Shown: positions 8,362-15,986 of the stretch, piece after piece
Position numbering within the stretch: position 1 is the first letter of the stretch
How the letters are laid out: each line of letters begins with the position of its first letter
Assembly (NCBI GenBank): GCA_028281445.1
Contig: JANQJW010000065.1
Location: 1-43,183 of the forward strand
Direction: 5' to 3'
From: Planctomycetota bacterium
GTDB taxonomy: Bacteria > Planctomycetota > PLA2 > JAEUHO01
DNA: 43,183 bases
Position numbers and translations under genes: made by a program
Notes under the pieces: model-generated
The model's database searches: none
Seen by the model: the letters and a program-made list of their open reading frames with translations, nothing else
Told to the model about the DNA's origin: nothing

Positions 8362-8383
8362 CCGTTGTTGGAGGTAATGACCC

Positions 8384-9232
8384 GTGCGCCAGTACCTGGA
8401 CCTCCTGCGCGAGGTGCTCGAGGAGGGCCGCGTCCGCCACGATCGGACCGGCACCGGCACCCGCAGCCTGTTCGGCCGCCAGCTCCACTTCGACCTGCGC
8501 GAGGGCTTTCCGCTGCTCACGACGAAGAAGGTGCACCTCAAGTCGATCGTTCACGAGCTGATCTGGTTCCTCAGCGGCGACACGGACGTCACCTACCTGC
8601 AGGAGAACGGCGTCCGCATCTGGAACGAGTGGGCGACCGAGGAACAGTGCGCGCGCTTCGGCCGGAACGAGGGCGACCTGGGCCCGGTCTACGGGCACCA
8701 GTGGCGCAACTTCGGCGCAACGCGCAAGGACGACGGCACGTACGAGAAGGACGGCGTCGACCAGATCCGCGACGTCGTCGAACAGATCAAGGCAAACCCC
8801 TGGAGCCGGCGGCTCATCGTCAGCGGGTGGAATCCGCAGGAAGCCGACCAGGTGGCGCTGCCGCCGTGTCACACGCTGTTCCAGTTCCAGGTCGATCCGG
8901 ATGCCCGGGAGCTCTCGTGCCAGCTCTACCAGCGCTCGGCCGACATCTTCCTCGGCGTGCCCTTCAACATCGCGAGCTACAGCCTGCTGACGATGATGAT
9001 CGCGCAGGTCTGCAACCTGACACCCCGCGCCTTCGTCCACACGTTCGGCGACGTGCACCTCTACAGCAATCACGAGAGCCAGGCGAAGGAGCAGCTCTCC
9101 CGCGAGCCGCGAACGCCGCCGCAAATGACACTGAATCCCGAGGTGGAGGACCTCTTCTCGTTCCGCTACCAGGACTTCACGCTGAGCGGGTACGACCCGG
9201 CGCCGCTCATCAAGGCACCGGTCTCCGTCTGA
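8384..9232 (+). CDS. thyA: Thymidylate synthase ThyA
   Basis: Converts dUMP to dTMP using 5,10-methylenetetrahydrofolate, in the cytosol. 282 residues, near the classical size (264 in E. coli). Catalytic Cys162 sits in [13 protein letters not shown]; the phosphate-binding [20 protein letters not shown] and folate/nucleotide blocks [12 protein letters not shown] and [14 protein letters not shown] are intact. It starts with GTG, chosen because a consensus GGAGGT lies 8 bases upstream; the nearer ATG at 8377 is out of frame. The stop is followed one base later by the folA start, so the two are translationally coupled. DHFR regenerates the tetrahydrofolate that ThyA oxidises, so the pairing is functional. 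Confidence 0.97.
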   Translation: MRQYLDLLREVLEEGRVRHDRTGTGTRSLFGRQLHFDLREGFPLLTTKKVHLKSIVHELIWFLSGDTDVTYLQENGVRIWNEWATEEQCARFGRNEGDLGPVYGHQWRNFGATRKDDGTYEKDGVDQIRDVVEQIKANPWSRRLIVSGWNPQEADQVALPPCHTLFQFQVDPDARELSCQLYQRSADIFLGVPFNIASYSLLTMMIAQVCNLTPRAFVHTFGDVHLYSNHESQAKEQLSREPRTPPQMTLNPEVEDLFSFRYQDFTLSGYDPAPLIKAPVSV

Positions 9233-9233
9233 C

Positions 9234-9728
9234 GTGGTGAATCCGCTCCTTCAAGAGCAGCTTGCGATCATCGTCGCGTATTCGCTCAACCGGGTCATCG
9301 GGCGCGACGGCGATCTGCCGTGGCACTACCCGGAGGACTTGAAGCACTTCAAGCGGACGACGATGGACCACGCGCTCATCATGGGGCGCAAGACGCACGA
9401 GTCGATCGGCAAGCCCCTGCCGGGACGCCGCAACCTCGTGATCACGCGCAACCCGGAGTATCAGTCTGCGGGCTGCGAGGTCTTCGGGAGTCTCGACGCC
9501 GCGATCCGTGCGGCCCGGGAGACCGACGAGTGTCCCTTCGTGATCGGCGGTGCGCAGATCTTCACGCTCGCGCTCCCTCTCGCCACGCGCATGGTCGTGA
9601 CGGAGGTGCAGCGCGAGGTCGAGGGGGACGTGTTCTTCCCCGAGTTCGATTCGTCGGCGTGGCGCGAAGCGTCGCGGGAGACGCTCGCGGATGAGCTGGT
9701 GGTCTTCGAGCTCGTACGCACGTCGTGA
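9234..9728 (+). CDS. folA: Dihydrofolate reductase
   Basis: NADPH-dependent reduction of dihydrofolate to tetrahydrofolate. 164 residues, usual size. IVAYSLNRVIGRDGDLPWHYPEDL contains the Met20-loop equivalent and the acidic substrate residue in PEDL; MGRKTHESIGKPLPGRRN and FVIGGAQIF (NADPH-binding GG) are clear. The start is GTG at 9234, or the adjacent GTG at 9237, just after the thyA TGA (9230-9232). No separate ribosome site is visible, which fits coupling to thyA. The gene is followed after 3 bases by a GC-rich hairpin. Confidence 0.96.
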   Translation: MVNPLLQEQLAIIVAYSLNRVIGRDGDLPWHYPEDLKHFKRTTMDHALIMGRKTHESIGKPLPGRRNLVITRNPEYQSAGCEVFGSLDAAIRAARETDECPFVIGGAQIFTLALPLATRMVVTEVQREVEGDVFFPEFDSSAWREASRETLADELVVFELVRTS

Positions 9729-9731
9729 TTC

Positions 9732-9799
9732 GGGACGGGCACGAGGCCCGTCCCTACATGTCCCTGCATGGGGAAGCGGAGAATCATGTAGGGGAGGGC
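9732..9799. repeat. Intergenic hairpin repeat plus half copy
   Basis: GGGACGGGC-ACGAG-GCCCGTCCC (9732-9754) is a perfect 9-bp stem, followed by TACATG. Read on the minus strand it is CATGTAGGGACGGGC, CTCGT, GCCCGTCCC, matching the element at 41138-41165. A half copy, CATGTAGGGGAGGGC, lies in the opposite orientation at 9785-9799. It sits just after the folA stop; there is no T tract, so termination is possible but not shown. Confidence 0.6.
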
Positions 9800-9822
9800 A
9801 ATCCTGCTCGAAATCGGCCGAA

Positions 9823-10260
9823 TTAGCCGTCCTGCAGGCGCTGGAGCGAAGCAAGCGCTTTGGCGGCGTCAAAGCCGAGCACGGACAACTCAGGGCGGAG
9901 GCGTCCCGCGCCGTCGAAGAACGCGATGTAGGGCGCGCCACGATGGGGGGCCCCGATGGCGTGGCGCACGGTTGTGCGGTTGTCCTTCGTCACGTCGACG
10001 CGCAGGCGCACCACGCCCTTCTGCGCCTCCCAGAGTCGGATGTCGGACGACAAGACCTTGTCGTACTCGTGGCAGTAGTGTCACCAGTCGGCCCAGATTT
10101 TCACCATGACCGGCTTGCCGCCTGCGTCCGCTATCGCGTACTTCAGCTCCGCCGGTGTTCCGACGTCCGTCCACCCGGTCAGATCTGCCGGCGCTTCTTC
10201 GCCACAGCCGGCGAGTAGAAGCGTCACAAGGAGGGCGGCACCCGTTCGCATGGTTCGCAT
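9823..10260 (-). CDS. Thioredoxin-like lipoprotein, probable selenoprotein (in-frame TGA in W-U-x-x-C)
   Basis: 145 codons. The ATG at 10260 starts a lipoprotein signal with lipobox LLAGC (Cys19), so the domain faces the periplasm. The fold is like the C-terminal domain of DsbD: VMVKIWADW, then TGA (codon 60, bases 10081-10083), then HYCHEYDKVL, a DVTKDN block and GAPYIAFFDGAGR near the cis-Pro. The TGA replaces exactly the first Cys of the W-C-x-x-C active site; Cys63 is the resolving cysteine. The frame is open and well conserved on both sides, and a SECIS-like hairpin follows. The gene lies one base after the dapE stop, as fourth gene of the dapCDE cluster. The alternative is a TGC-to-TGA nonsense change or base error; the positional fit and hairpin argue against it. 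Confidence 0.75.
10047..10064 (-). promoter_or_regulatory. Candidate bacterial SECIS hairpin
   Basis: On the transcribed strand, positions 20-37 counted from the T of the TGA form ACGACAAGGTCTTGTCGT, a perfect inverted repeat: a 7-bp stem capped by the tetraloop GGUC closed by A-U. The A-GGUC-U apex is the same as in the E. coli fdhF SECIS, where the key G and U are at 23 and 24; here the equivalent G and U are at 28 and 29, within the spacing accepted for bacterial SECIS elements. The spacing comparison relies on recalled literature. Confidence 0.65.
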
Positions 10261-10261
10261 G

Positions 10262-11371
10262 CTACGCGAACAGCAAGCGCTCGAAGAGCACGCGTGCTTC
10301 CTCGAGGTTCTCGCGCAGGCAGTACTCGCCCACCTGATGCGCCTGGGACCCCGATCCAGGTCCGAAGTTCATCGCATCGATGCCGAGCTCCGAGAGACGC
10401 CCGACGTCGGTCCATGCCTGCTTGGCGCGCACCTCCGTACCCTCGGGAGCCAGTGATCGCAGCGACTGCACGAGCGGATTGTCGGCGCAGACGCGTCCCG
10501 AGGGACACATGTCGCGAAGCTCGATCGTGACCTCGCCTTCTTCGATTGCGCGCTCGCCGACGGCCTCGGTCACGAATTCCGTGAACCACCGCAGGGCTTC
10601 GTCGCGCGTTCGGTCCGGACCGAAGCGGAAGTTGACGTTCAGCTCGAACCCACCCGGGATGACGTTGCGTGCTCCGTCGAAGTCGACCATCGTGACGGAG
10701 CAGACCTCCCGAAACAGGAGGTCTTCGTACACGACATCGCGCGGCGGCAACGACGCGAGCGCGACGAGCAGGGGGGAAGCCATGTGGATGGCGTTCTTGC
10801 CTTCCCACGGCCGCGCGGAGTGGGCCCGCTGTCCCCGGAAGAGCACGCCCGCGTGCATCGTGCCCAGGCAGCCGAGCTCGATGTGGTTGTCGGTCGGCTC
10901 CATGGCGATCGCGAGATCGGGCTTGGGGAAGTGCGCTTCCAACGCGGGCACGATCTCCGGGAAGCCGGACTCGTCGAACGGGCCTTCCTCGCGCGCGTAC
11001 AGGATTCCCGCGAGGTCCACGGCAGGCTCGCGTGTCGTGGCCTCGGCGAGCAGGTGCAGGATGAGGGCGTCGGCGCACTTCATGTCCGAAGCGCCCAGAC
11101 CGTAGATGCGGTCCTCGTCGATGCGCGGCTTGTTCCGCAGACTCTCCGGGACGGTATCCAGATGGCCGAGCAACAAGAGGCGCGGCTTGTCCTCACGCAG
11201 CGGGCGGGGGAGCACGAGCAGGTTGTCGCCGGCGCGGACAACCTGGTGGCACTGGCGCTCGCGGCACCACGTTTCGACCTCGGTTGCGAGGGCGGCCTCG
11301 TTGCCGATCACGCTGGGTACCGAGAGCAGCGCGAGGGCCAGCGCTTCGAGCGGAGTCGACTCCGCCGTCAA
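10262..11371 (-). CDS. dapE: M20 peptidase, probable succinyl-diaminopimelate desuccinylase DapE
   Basis: Removes succinate from N-succinyl-LL-2,6-diaminopimelate in lysine and peptidoglycan precursor synthesis. 369 residues, dizinc M20 family: LLLGHLDTVP (His and catalytic Asp), GASDMK (bridging Asp) and AREEGPFDESG (Glu pair) are present, with the dimerisation domain around CLGTMHAGVLFRGQRAHSARPW and a C-terminal NFGPGSGSQAHQVGE (His ligand). The TTG at 11371 is chosen because it overlaps the dapD stop as TTGA and a GGGAG lies upstream; the longer open frame runs antisense-like through dapD. The position after dapC and dapD supports DapE over other M20 enzymes. Confidence 0.88.
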   Translation of the reverse strand: MTAESTPLEALALALLSVPSVIGNEAALATEVETWCRERQCHQVVRAGDNLLVLPRPLREDKPRLLLLGHLDTVPESLRNKPRIDEDRIYGLGASDMKCADALILHLLAEATTREPAVDLAGILYAREEGPFDESGFPEIVPALEAHFPKPDLAIAMEPTDNHIELGCLGTMHAGVLFRGQRAHSARPWEGKNAIHMASPLLVALASLPPRDVVYEDLLFREVCSVTMVDFDGARNVIPGGFELNVNFRFGPDRTRDEALRWFTEFVTEAVGERAIEEGEVTIELRDMCPSGRVCADNPLVQSLRSLAPEGTEVRAKQAWTDVGRLSELGIDAMNFGPGSGSQAHQVGEYCLRENLEEARVLFERLLFA

Positions 11372-12186
11372 AGGGCGAACTCCCGCAACGTGTCGTTGAG
11401 CGACGTCTTCTTGTCCGTGCTCTCCTTGCGCTCGCCGATGATCAGCGCGCACGGCAGGTCGTACTCGCCGGCCGGGAAGGCCTTCTTGCGCGTGCCGGGG
11501 ATCACCACGGCGTTGGGCGGCACAAAGCCCTTGGTGCGCACGGGCTCCTCGCCACGCACGTCGATGATGGCGGTCGAGGCTGTGAGCACCGTGTTGGCCC
11601 CCAGCACCGCCCCGCGTCCGACGTGCGTACCCTCCACGACGATGGAGCGCGACCCGAGGAAGCAGTCGTCCTCGATAATGACCGGTCGTGCACCCGGCGG
11701 CTCGAGTACGCCGCCGATGCCGACGCCGCCCGACAGGTGCACGTTGCGTCCGATCTGGGCGCACGAGCCGACCGTCGCCCAGCCGTCGACCATGGTGCCG
11801 GAACCGACCCAGGCGCCGATGTTGACGAAGCCGGGCATCACGATGGCGCCCTTCTCGAGGAAGGAGCCGTAGCGCACGACAGCGCCGGGCACGACGCGAA
11901 TGCCCGCGGCATGCAGGTCCTTCTTGATCGGCACCTTATCGTGGAAGTGGAGCGGGCCCGCGTCGGTCTCTTCCATCGGCGCCAGGGCGAAGTAGAGCGA
12001 GACCGCCTTCTGCACCCAGGCGTTCACCTGCCAGCCGTCGTCGGTGGGCTCGGCGACGCGCAGCCGGCCTTCGTCCAGGTCTTCGATGACCGTGAACACG
12101 GCTCGGCGAGCCTCGGTCTCGAGCTTGGAGCGGTCGTCGAATGCGGCCTCGATGAGGTCGGCACGGGGGTCGGTGGCGGTGCTCAT
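11368..12186 (-). CDS. dapD: 2,3,4,5-tetrahydropyridine-2,6-dicarboxylate N-succinyltransferase
   Basis: Transfers succinate from succinyl-CoA to tetrahydrodipicolinate, committing the succinylase branch of DAP synthesis. 272 residues, as in classical DapD (about 274). Helical N-terminal domain (DLIEAAFDDRSKLE), then a left-handed beta helix with hexapeptide repeats from about residue 100 (for example RVVPGAVVRYGSFLEKGAIV and GFVNIGAWVGSGTMVDGWAT). ATG at 12186, preceded by AAGG; upstream frame ignored because it would overlap dapC. Seven bases separate it from dapC and its stop overlaps the dapE start. Confidence 0.95.
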   Translation of the reverse strand: MSTATDPRADLIEAAFDDRSKLETEARRAVFTVIEDLDEGRLRVAEPTDDGWQVNAWVQKAVSLYFALAPMEETDAGPLHFHDKVPIKKDLHAAGIRVVPGAVVRYGSFLEKGAIVMPGFVNIGAWVGSGTMVDGWATVGSCAQIGRNVHLSGGVGIGGVLEPPGARPVIIEDDCFLGSRSIVVEGTHVGRGAVLGANTVLTASTAIIDVRGEEPVRTKGFVPPNAVVIPGTRKKAFPAGEYDLPCALIIGERKESTDKKTSLNDTLREFAL

Positions 12187-12193
12187 GCGGACC

Positions 12194-13330
12194 TTATAGC
12201 CCGCGCCAGCGTTCCAAGGCCTGTTCGCACCCAGCCACGGACGGCACGAGCGCGACGCGGAAGAACTCGGCGTTGCCCGGCCCGAACATGGATCCCGGCG
12301 AGACGACGATCCCCGCGTCCAGTAGCCGCGCGGTGTAGCCCTCGTCGCTCTCCCCCTCGGGGACGCGAACCCACAGGTAGAAGGTGCTGCGCGTGTCGTA
12401 GACATCCAGACCCAGCGCCTTCAGCCCGTCGGTCATCACGCGGCGCTTCTCTCGGAAGGTGCGGAGTCGCTCTGCGACGTGGTCCTCATCGCGCCACGCG
12501 GCGATCGACGCGTGCTGCGTCCAGACGGTCTGCGCCTGGCCCATCGCGGCACGGCACGCGCGGTAGCGCGCGAGGACCTCGGCGTCGCCCGCGATCATGC
12601 CCGAGCGGTAGCCGGTCATGCCCGAGCGCTTCGAGAGGCTGTGGAACGCCAGCACGCCTTCGCGTGCGAACTCGAGCACGCTGCGCGGCTTCTCGTCGAA
12701 GTAGATCTCGGTGTAGCACTCGTCCGAGCAGAGCAGGAAGCCGTGTTCCTGCTGGGCGTCGATCCATGCACGCCACATCGGCTCGGGCAGGTCCTGTCCG
12801 GTGGGGTTGTGCGGGTAGTTGAGCCACACGACCTTCGCCTTGGCCAGGACGTCGGCAGGTACTTGCGAGGGATCCATGCGGTAGTCGTTGGCCGCTGTCA
12901 TGGGCACGGCATGGAGATCGGCTTCCGCGTACAGGCTCCCGATCTCCATGACGGGATAGCCCGGCTCGGGATAGACGACCGTCTTGCGATCTTCGGACGG
13001 GTCGATCTCGACGAGCGCGAGGTGGAAGATCGCCTCCTTGCTTCCGCGCGTGGGCAGCACCTCGGTCTCGGGATCAAGCGTCACCCCGAATCGCCGGGCG
13101 AACCAGTCGGCGAACGCCGTGCGCAGTTCGGGCAACCCCTTGATGGTGGGGTACTGCGAGACTGCGGGCACGGCGTCGAGCAGCGCCTGGCGGATGTGGG
13201 GGGCCGTCGGCTCCTGCGGATCGCCGGTGCCGAAGTCGAGCACCTCGATGCCGCGCGCGGCGACCTCGGCCTTGCGGCGGGCGAGCTCGACCATGGGATA
13301 GGGCTTGAGGTTGCGGAGGTCGTCGTTCAC
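12194..13330 (-). CDS. dapC: Class I/II PLP aminotransferase, probable succinyl-DAP aminotransferase DapC
   Basis: Likely makes N-succinyl-LL-diaminopimelate from the keto precursor with glutamate as amino donor. 378 residues, fold type I. Conserved blocks: GTGDPQEPT near the N-terminus, VVWLNYPHNPTGQ (Asn contacting PLP), SDECYTEIYFD (Asp to pyridine N) and the Schiff-base Lys in HSLSKRSGMTGYRSG. The start is GTG at 13330. Being the first gene of the dapC-dapD-dapE run is the main reason for choosing DapC among similar aminotransferases. Weak start context (GGGTG). The 256-base gap upstream holds repeat copy B. Confidence 0.88.
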   Translation of the reverse strand: MNDDLRNLKPYPMVELARRKAEVAARGIEVLDFGTGDPQEPTAPHIRQALLDAVPAVSQYPTIKGLPELRTAFADWFARRFGVTLDPETEVLPTRGSKEAIFHLALVEIDPSEDRKTVVYPEPGYPVMEIGSLYAEADLHAVPMTAANDYRMDPSQVPADVLAKAKVVWLNYPHNPTGQDLPEPMWRAWIDAQQEHGFLLCSDECYTEIYFDEKPRSVLEFAREGVLAFHSLSKRSGMTGYRSGMIAGDAEVLARYRACRAAMGQAQTVWTQHASIAAWRDEDHVAERLRTFREKRRVMTDGLKALGLDVYDTRSTFYLWVRVPEGESDEGYTARLLDAGIVVSPGSMFGPGNAEFFRVALVPSVAGCEQALERWRGL

Positions 13331-13406
13331 GGGGCACCCATTCTAGGGGCTCTCCGCCGCGTCGGACCCCGGTGCGACAGTCGTTCTTCCGATGCGATCC
13401 GGCACT

Positions 13407-13496
13407 CTGGATGCTCGGCGGCGCTTTGGCTCATCGGCCTCGCGTGGGTAGACCACGCGTCGGCCTCTTCGCCTTTGCGGCGCCTTCGCCCCAGTG
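13407..13496 (-). repeat. Dispersed structured repeat, copy B
   Basis: Reverse-strand homologue of copy A. Shared blocks are CACTGGGGCGAAGGCGCCG at one end, the GCGTGG/CCACGC stem (13442-13458 on the plus strand) and CGAGCATCCAG at the other end. It lies in the divergent gap between dapC and the amidase gene. Nothing else in this 256-base gap is recognisable. Confidence 0.65.
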
Positions 13497-13586
13497 CGCC
13501 GGGCGAGACGTTCCGAGAGACCGGTATTCCCTGCTCGGACTCGCGAACGATTCGAGAGGAGCGCAAGCGCGTCAGCGTGCTCGTAG

Positions 13587-14282
13587 ATGTGTGACTCCGT
13601 GCCCGAACGCTGCTTCCCTCCTCGGCGGCTCGGCCGCCGTGGGGTCCTCGCGGGCGCAGCGGCGGCCGTGATGGGGGCGTGCATGCCCGTCCCGCGGGTC
13701 GCGTGTGGTCCCGTGGCGCCCGACGTGACGCGCGTGCCGGCTGCACCCGCACCGCCCCCGGTGCCGCAGCTCAAGTACGAGATCGTGACCCGCGCGCTAT
13801 GGGGTGCCGAGCCGCTCAAGGACAACCACGATCCGATGAACGGCATCACGAAGATCACGCTGCACCACACCGCCGAGCTACCCGGCATGACGACACGCAG
13901 CGATCTCGAGCTGGTGAAGGGCGTGCAGAACTTCCATCGCAACGAGCGCGGCTGGGCGGACATCGGCTACCACTGGCTGATCGGCCGTGACGGCAACGTC
14001 TACGAGGGCCGCGCGCTCGAGGTGCAGGGCGCGCACGCCGGCGGCGGCAACAACAAGAACAACCTCGGCATCAGCGTCGTGGGGGACTTCACGAAGGAGC
14101 TGCCCGATCGCAAGCAGCTCGGTACTGTCGAGCTGTTCCTCGCGGTCCAGCTCCGCCGGTACGACATCCCCGTCGACGAGCTGTACGGGCATCGTGACTG
14201 GAAGCCGACCGAGTGTCCCGGCGGCGCGCTCTACGAGTGGCTGGCGGCCTTCAAGAAGCGTCAGGCGGCCCGGGCTTCTTGA
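13587..14282 (+). CDS. N-acetylmuramoyl-L-alanine amidase-like lipoprotein (PGRP/Amidase_2)
   Basis: 231 residues. The N-terminus has a twin-arginine-like stretch (RRLGRRGVLAGAAAAVMGAC) ending in a possible lipobox Cys32, so export by Tat and lipid anchoring are plausible. The Amidase_2/PGRP domain covers about 68-225: ITLHHTA (zinc His), FHRNERGWADIGYHWLI, GAHAGGGNNKNNLGIS, and YGHRDWKPTECPG (zinc His and Cys). It would cleave the bond between MurNAc and L-Ala in peptidoglycan, in turnover or recycling. ATG at 13587. Its 3' end overlaps the convergent Uma2 gene by 32 bases. Confidence 0.9.
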   Translation: MCDSVPERCFPPRRLGRRGVLAGAAAAVMGACMPVPRVACGPVAPDVTRVPAAPAPPPVPQLKYEIVTRALWGAEPLKDNHDPMNGITKITLHHTAELPGMTTRSDLELVKGVQNFHRNERGWADIGYHWLIGRDGNVYEGRALEVQGAHAGGGNNKNNLGISVVGDFTKELPDRKQLGTVELFLAVQLRRYDIPVDELYGHRDWKPTECPGGALYEWLAAFKKRQAARAS

Positions 14283-14850
14283 CGGCGGGCCGCCGGAAGA
14301 GCGGTTCGATCTCGAGCGCCAGGCCGGGCAGCACCTGCGAGCGCAGCGTGGCGTCCCCCCGGAACCAGCCGGCCGGTTCGTAGCGGCCGTTCGTGAGCAC
14401 GAACACTTCGATCTCGCCCGAGTCCGGATCGACGATCCAGTACTCCGGAACGCCGCTCCGTGCGTAGCGGTCCCGCTTGACGAGGCGATCGCGCTCGGGA
14501 TGCGAGGGCGAGAGCACCTCCACGCAAAGGCGCGGCACGCCGTGGACTCCGTCGTCCTTCAGGATCTCCATCTGGTCGGCCGCAATCCACACAATGTCGG
14601 GCTGGACGATGTCGCCCGTCGGGAGGTGGACGTCCACCGGAGCGACGAACACCTCGCCGAGCTCGGCTCCCTCGACGAGCCGCGCGACCGCTCGACCCAG
14701 CCGGAATCCGACGCGCTGGTGCACCGGGCGCGGAGCCGGCGTCATGTAGAGCTCTCCGTCGATGAGCTCCGCGCGCACGTCGTCGGGCAGGGCGAGGTAG
14801 TCCTGCAGGGACTTTCGCGGCCGGGTCGTCGGGTAGGCCATGAATGCCAT
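14251..14850 (-). CDS. Uma2 family (PD-(D/E)XK-like) protein
   Basis: 199 residues from the ATG at 14850, preceded by AGGAG at 6 bases; an in-frame ATG 3 codons in is a lesser option. Uma2 (DUF820) signatures: AELIDGELYMTPAP (Glu), VQPDIVWIA (Asp), LCVEVLSPS (Glu) and GVPEYWIVDPDSGEIEVF. The family has a restriction-endonuclease-like fold and occurs in many copies in cyanobacteria and planctomycetes; its role is unknown and some copies move with mobile DNA. No partner gene is adjacent. Converges on the amidase gene and overlaps it. Confidence 0.88.
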   Translation of the reverse strand: MAFMAYPTTRPRKSLQDYLALPDDVRAELIDGELYMTPAPRPVHQRVGFRLGRAVARLVEGAELGEVFVAPVDVHLPTGDIVQPDIVWIAADQMEILKDDGVHGVPRLCVEVLSPSHPERDRLVKRDRYARSGVPEYWIVDPDSGEIEVFVLTNGRYEPAGWFRGDATLRSQVLPGLALEIEPLFRRPAVKKPGPPDAS

Positions 14851-14930
14851 GATAGCTCCTCGCGTTTTCGAGACATGGAGAGGCTCCGCTGCGTGCGGTC
14901 GCCTATCCCTCGCGCGACGAGACGCGCAGG

Positions 14931-15986
14931 TCACGTCGGCAGGCGCTCCAGCCATGCGTACATGACGGCCTCCGTGGCCGAGCCCAGCAAGGGGATGACG
15001 CGCTCATCGTCGGGCTGCGGCGCGTGGCCGAAAACGAGACGGACGCGATCTTCGATCGCCAGGCGCGTGCGGTACTCGTGGGCGACGCGGCCGAAGGTGA
15101 GGCGCGGGTTGATCTCGCACGGCGCGTGGATGCGGTCGTTGCCTGCACTGTCGGTGTACTGGAACGCGTCGAAGCCGAAGGGACCGTCGTAGCCGAGAGG
15201 TTCGAGCAACTTGCCCGCCTGCGATGCGGCGTACTGCAGATCGAAGAGGTGCGAGCCGAGATCGTCCTCCGGCGGAGATGGCTGCAGCGGGGTTGTGATG
15301 CCTTGAAAGCGACCCGAGCCGTCGACAGCGAGATCGTGCCAGCCGCCGGCGTCATCCGGGTCGGTCCCTGCACGCCAGCAGCCGAAATCGCGTGTGCGCT
15401 GCAGCCAGGGTTCGAGCAGGACACGCCCTTGGTCCTCGATCAGGCGCTCCACGCCGCGGCGCGCCTCCACTCGGAGCTTGTCGCCGCTGCCGCGGACGCG
15501 ACCCCGACCGGCTGCGCTGTAGCGCGCCTTCGCAATCCAGCTCTCGGGTCGCGGCTCGTCGAGCTCATCGACGCCGCGGATGCAGCGTGAGCCCGGTAGC
15601 TGAGAGCTGAGCGATCGTGCATGTGCCCACCAGACGGTCTTGTCCGCCACGGTGAGCATGACGTCGAGCTCCTCGACAGAGAGCGGCAGCGGGTCCGCGC
15701 GCGCCCAGACAAGCGGTTCGCTCTCGAGCGCGCCTGCGGATACCTCGCCGTCGGCCCACGTCACCTCCGGCAGGCCGTTGACGGGCCGGACGCAACGCGC
15801 GTCGATGGGCGCGGGCGTCCAGACGGTGTCGCCCTCCTCGGCGAATACGCGCAGCAGCGTTGCGTAGAGCGCGATGCGTCCCAGCACATGCTGCGGGAGC
15901 GGACGCACGCTGCGCCCCTCGCGACGGCCCGCCTCCTGCGCCCACGACGTCTCGCAGTCGAGGTTTCCGAGGATCCAGCGGTTCAC
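14931..15986 (-). CDS. ATP-grasp domain protein paired with a di-iron ferritin-like protein
   Basis: 351 residues from GTG at 15986, which overlaps the stop of the upstream ferritin-like gene (GTGA). An N-terminal preATP-grasp part (NRWILGNLDCETSWAQ) is followed by an ATP-grasp core: ESWIAKARYSAAGRGRVRG (phosphate-binding lysine and Gly-rich loop), RVLLEPWLQRTRDFG (hinge Glu) and APCEINPRLTFGRVAHEYR (metal-binding E-x-N). ATP-grasp enzymes join a carboxylate to an amine or thiol through an acyl phosphate. I recognise no known pathway. The strict overlap suggests it acts with the di-iron protein. The C-terminal part is intact; alternatives include a RimK-like ligase. Confidence 0.75.
   Translation of the reverse strand: MNRWILGNLDCETSWAQEAGRREGRSVRPLPQHVLGRIALYATLLRVFAEEGDTVWTPAPIDARCVRPVNGLPEVTWADGEVSAGALESEPLVWARADPLPLSVEELDVMLTVADKTVWWAHARSLSSQLPGSRCIRGVDELDEPRPESWIAKARYSAAGRGRVRGSGDKLRVEARRGVERLIEDQGRVLLEPWLQRTRDFGCWRAGTDPDDAGGWHDLAVDGSGRFQGITTPLQPSPPEDDLGSHLFDLQYAASQAGKLLEPLGYDGPFGFDAFQYTDSAGNDRIHAPCEINPRLTFGRVAHEYRTRLAIEDRVRLVFGHAPQPDDERVIPLLGSATEAVMYAWLERLPT

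Noticed and set aside
9732..9754. Rho-independent terminator after folA
   Set aside because: The stem is good but no T tract follows on either strand, and the sequence recurs elsewhere as a repeat.
14251..14850. Uma2 protein as part of a defence or mobile system
   Set aside because: No transposase, toxin-antitoxin partner or modification gene lies nearby; it stands alone among housekeeping and envelope genes.
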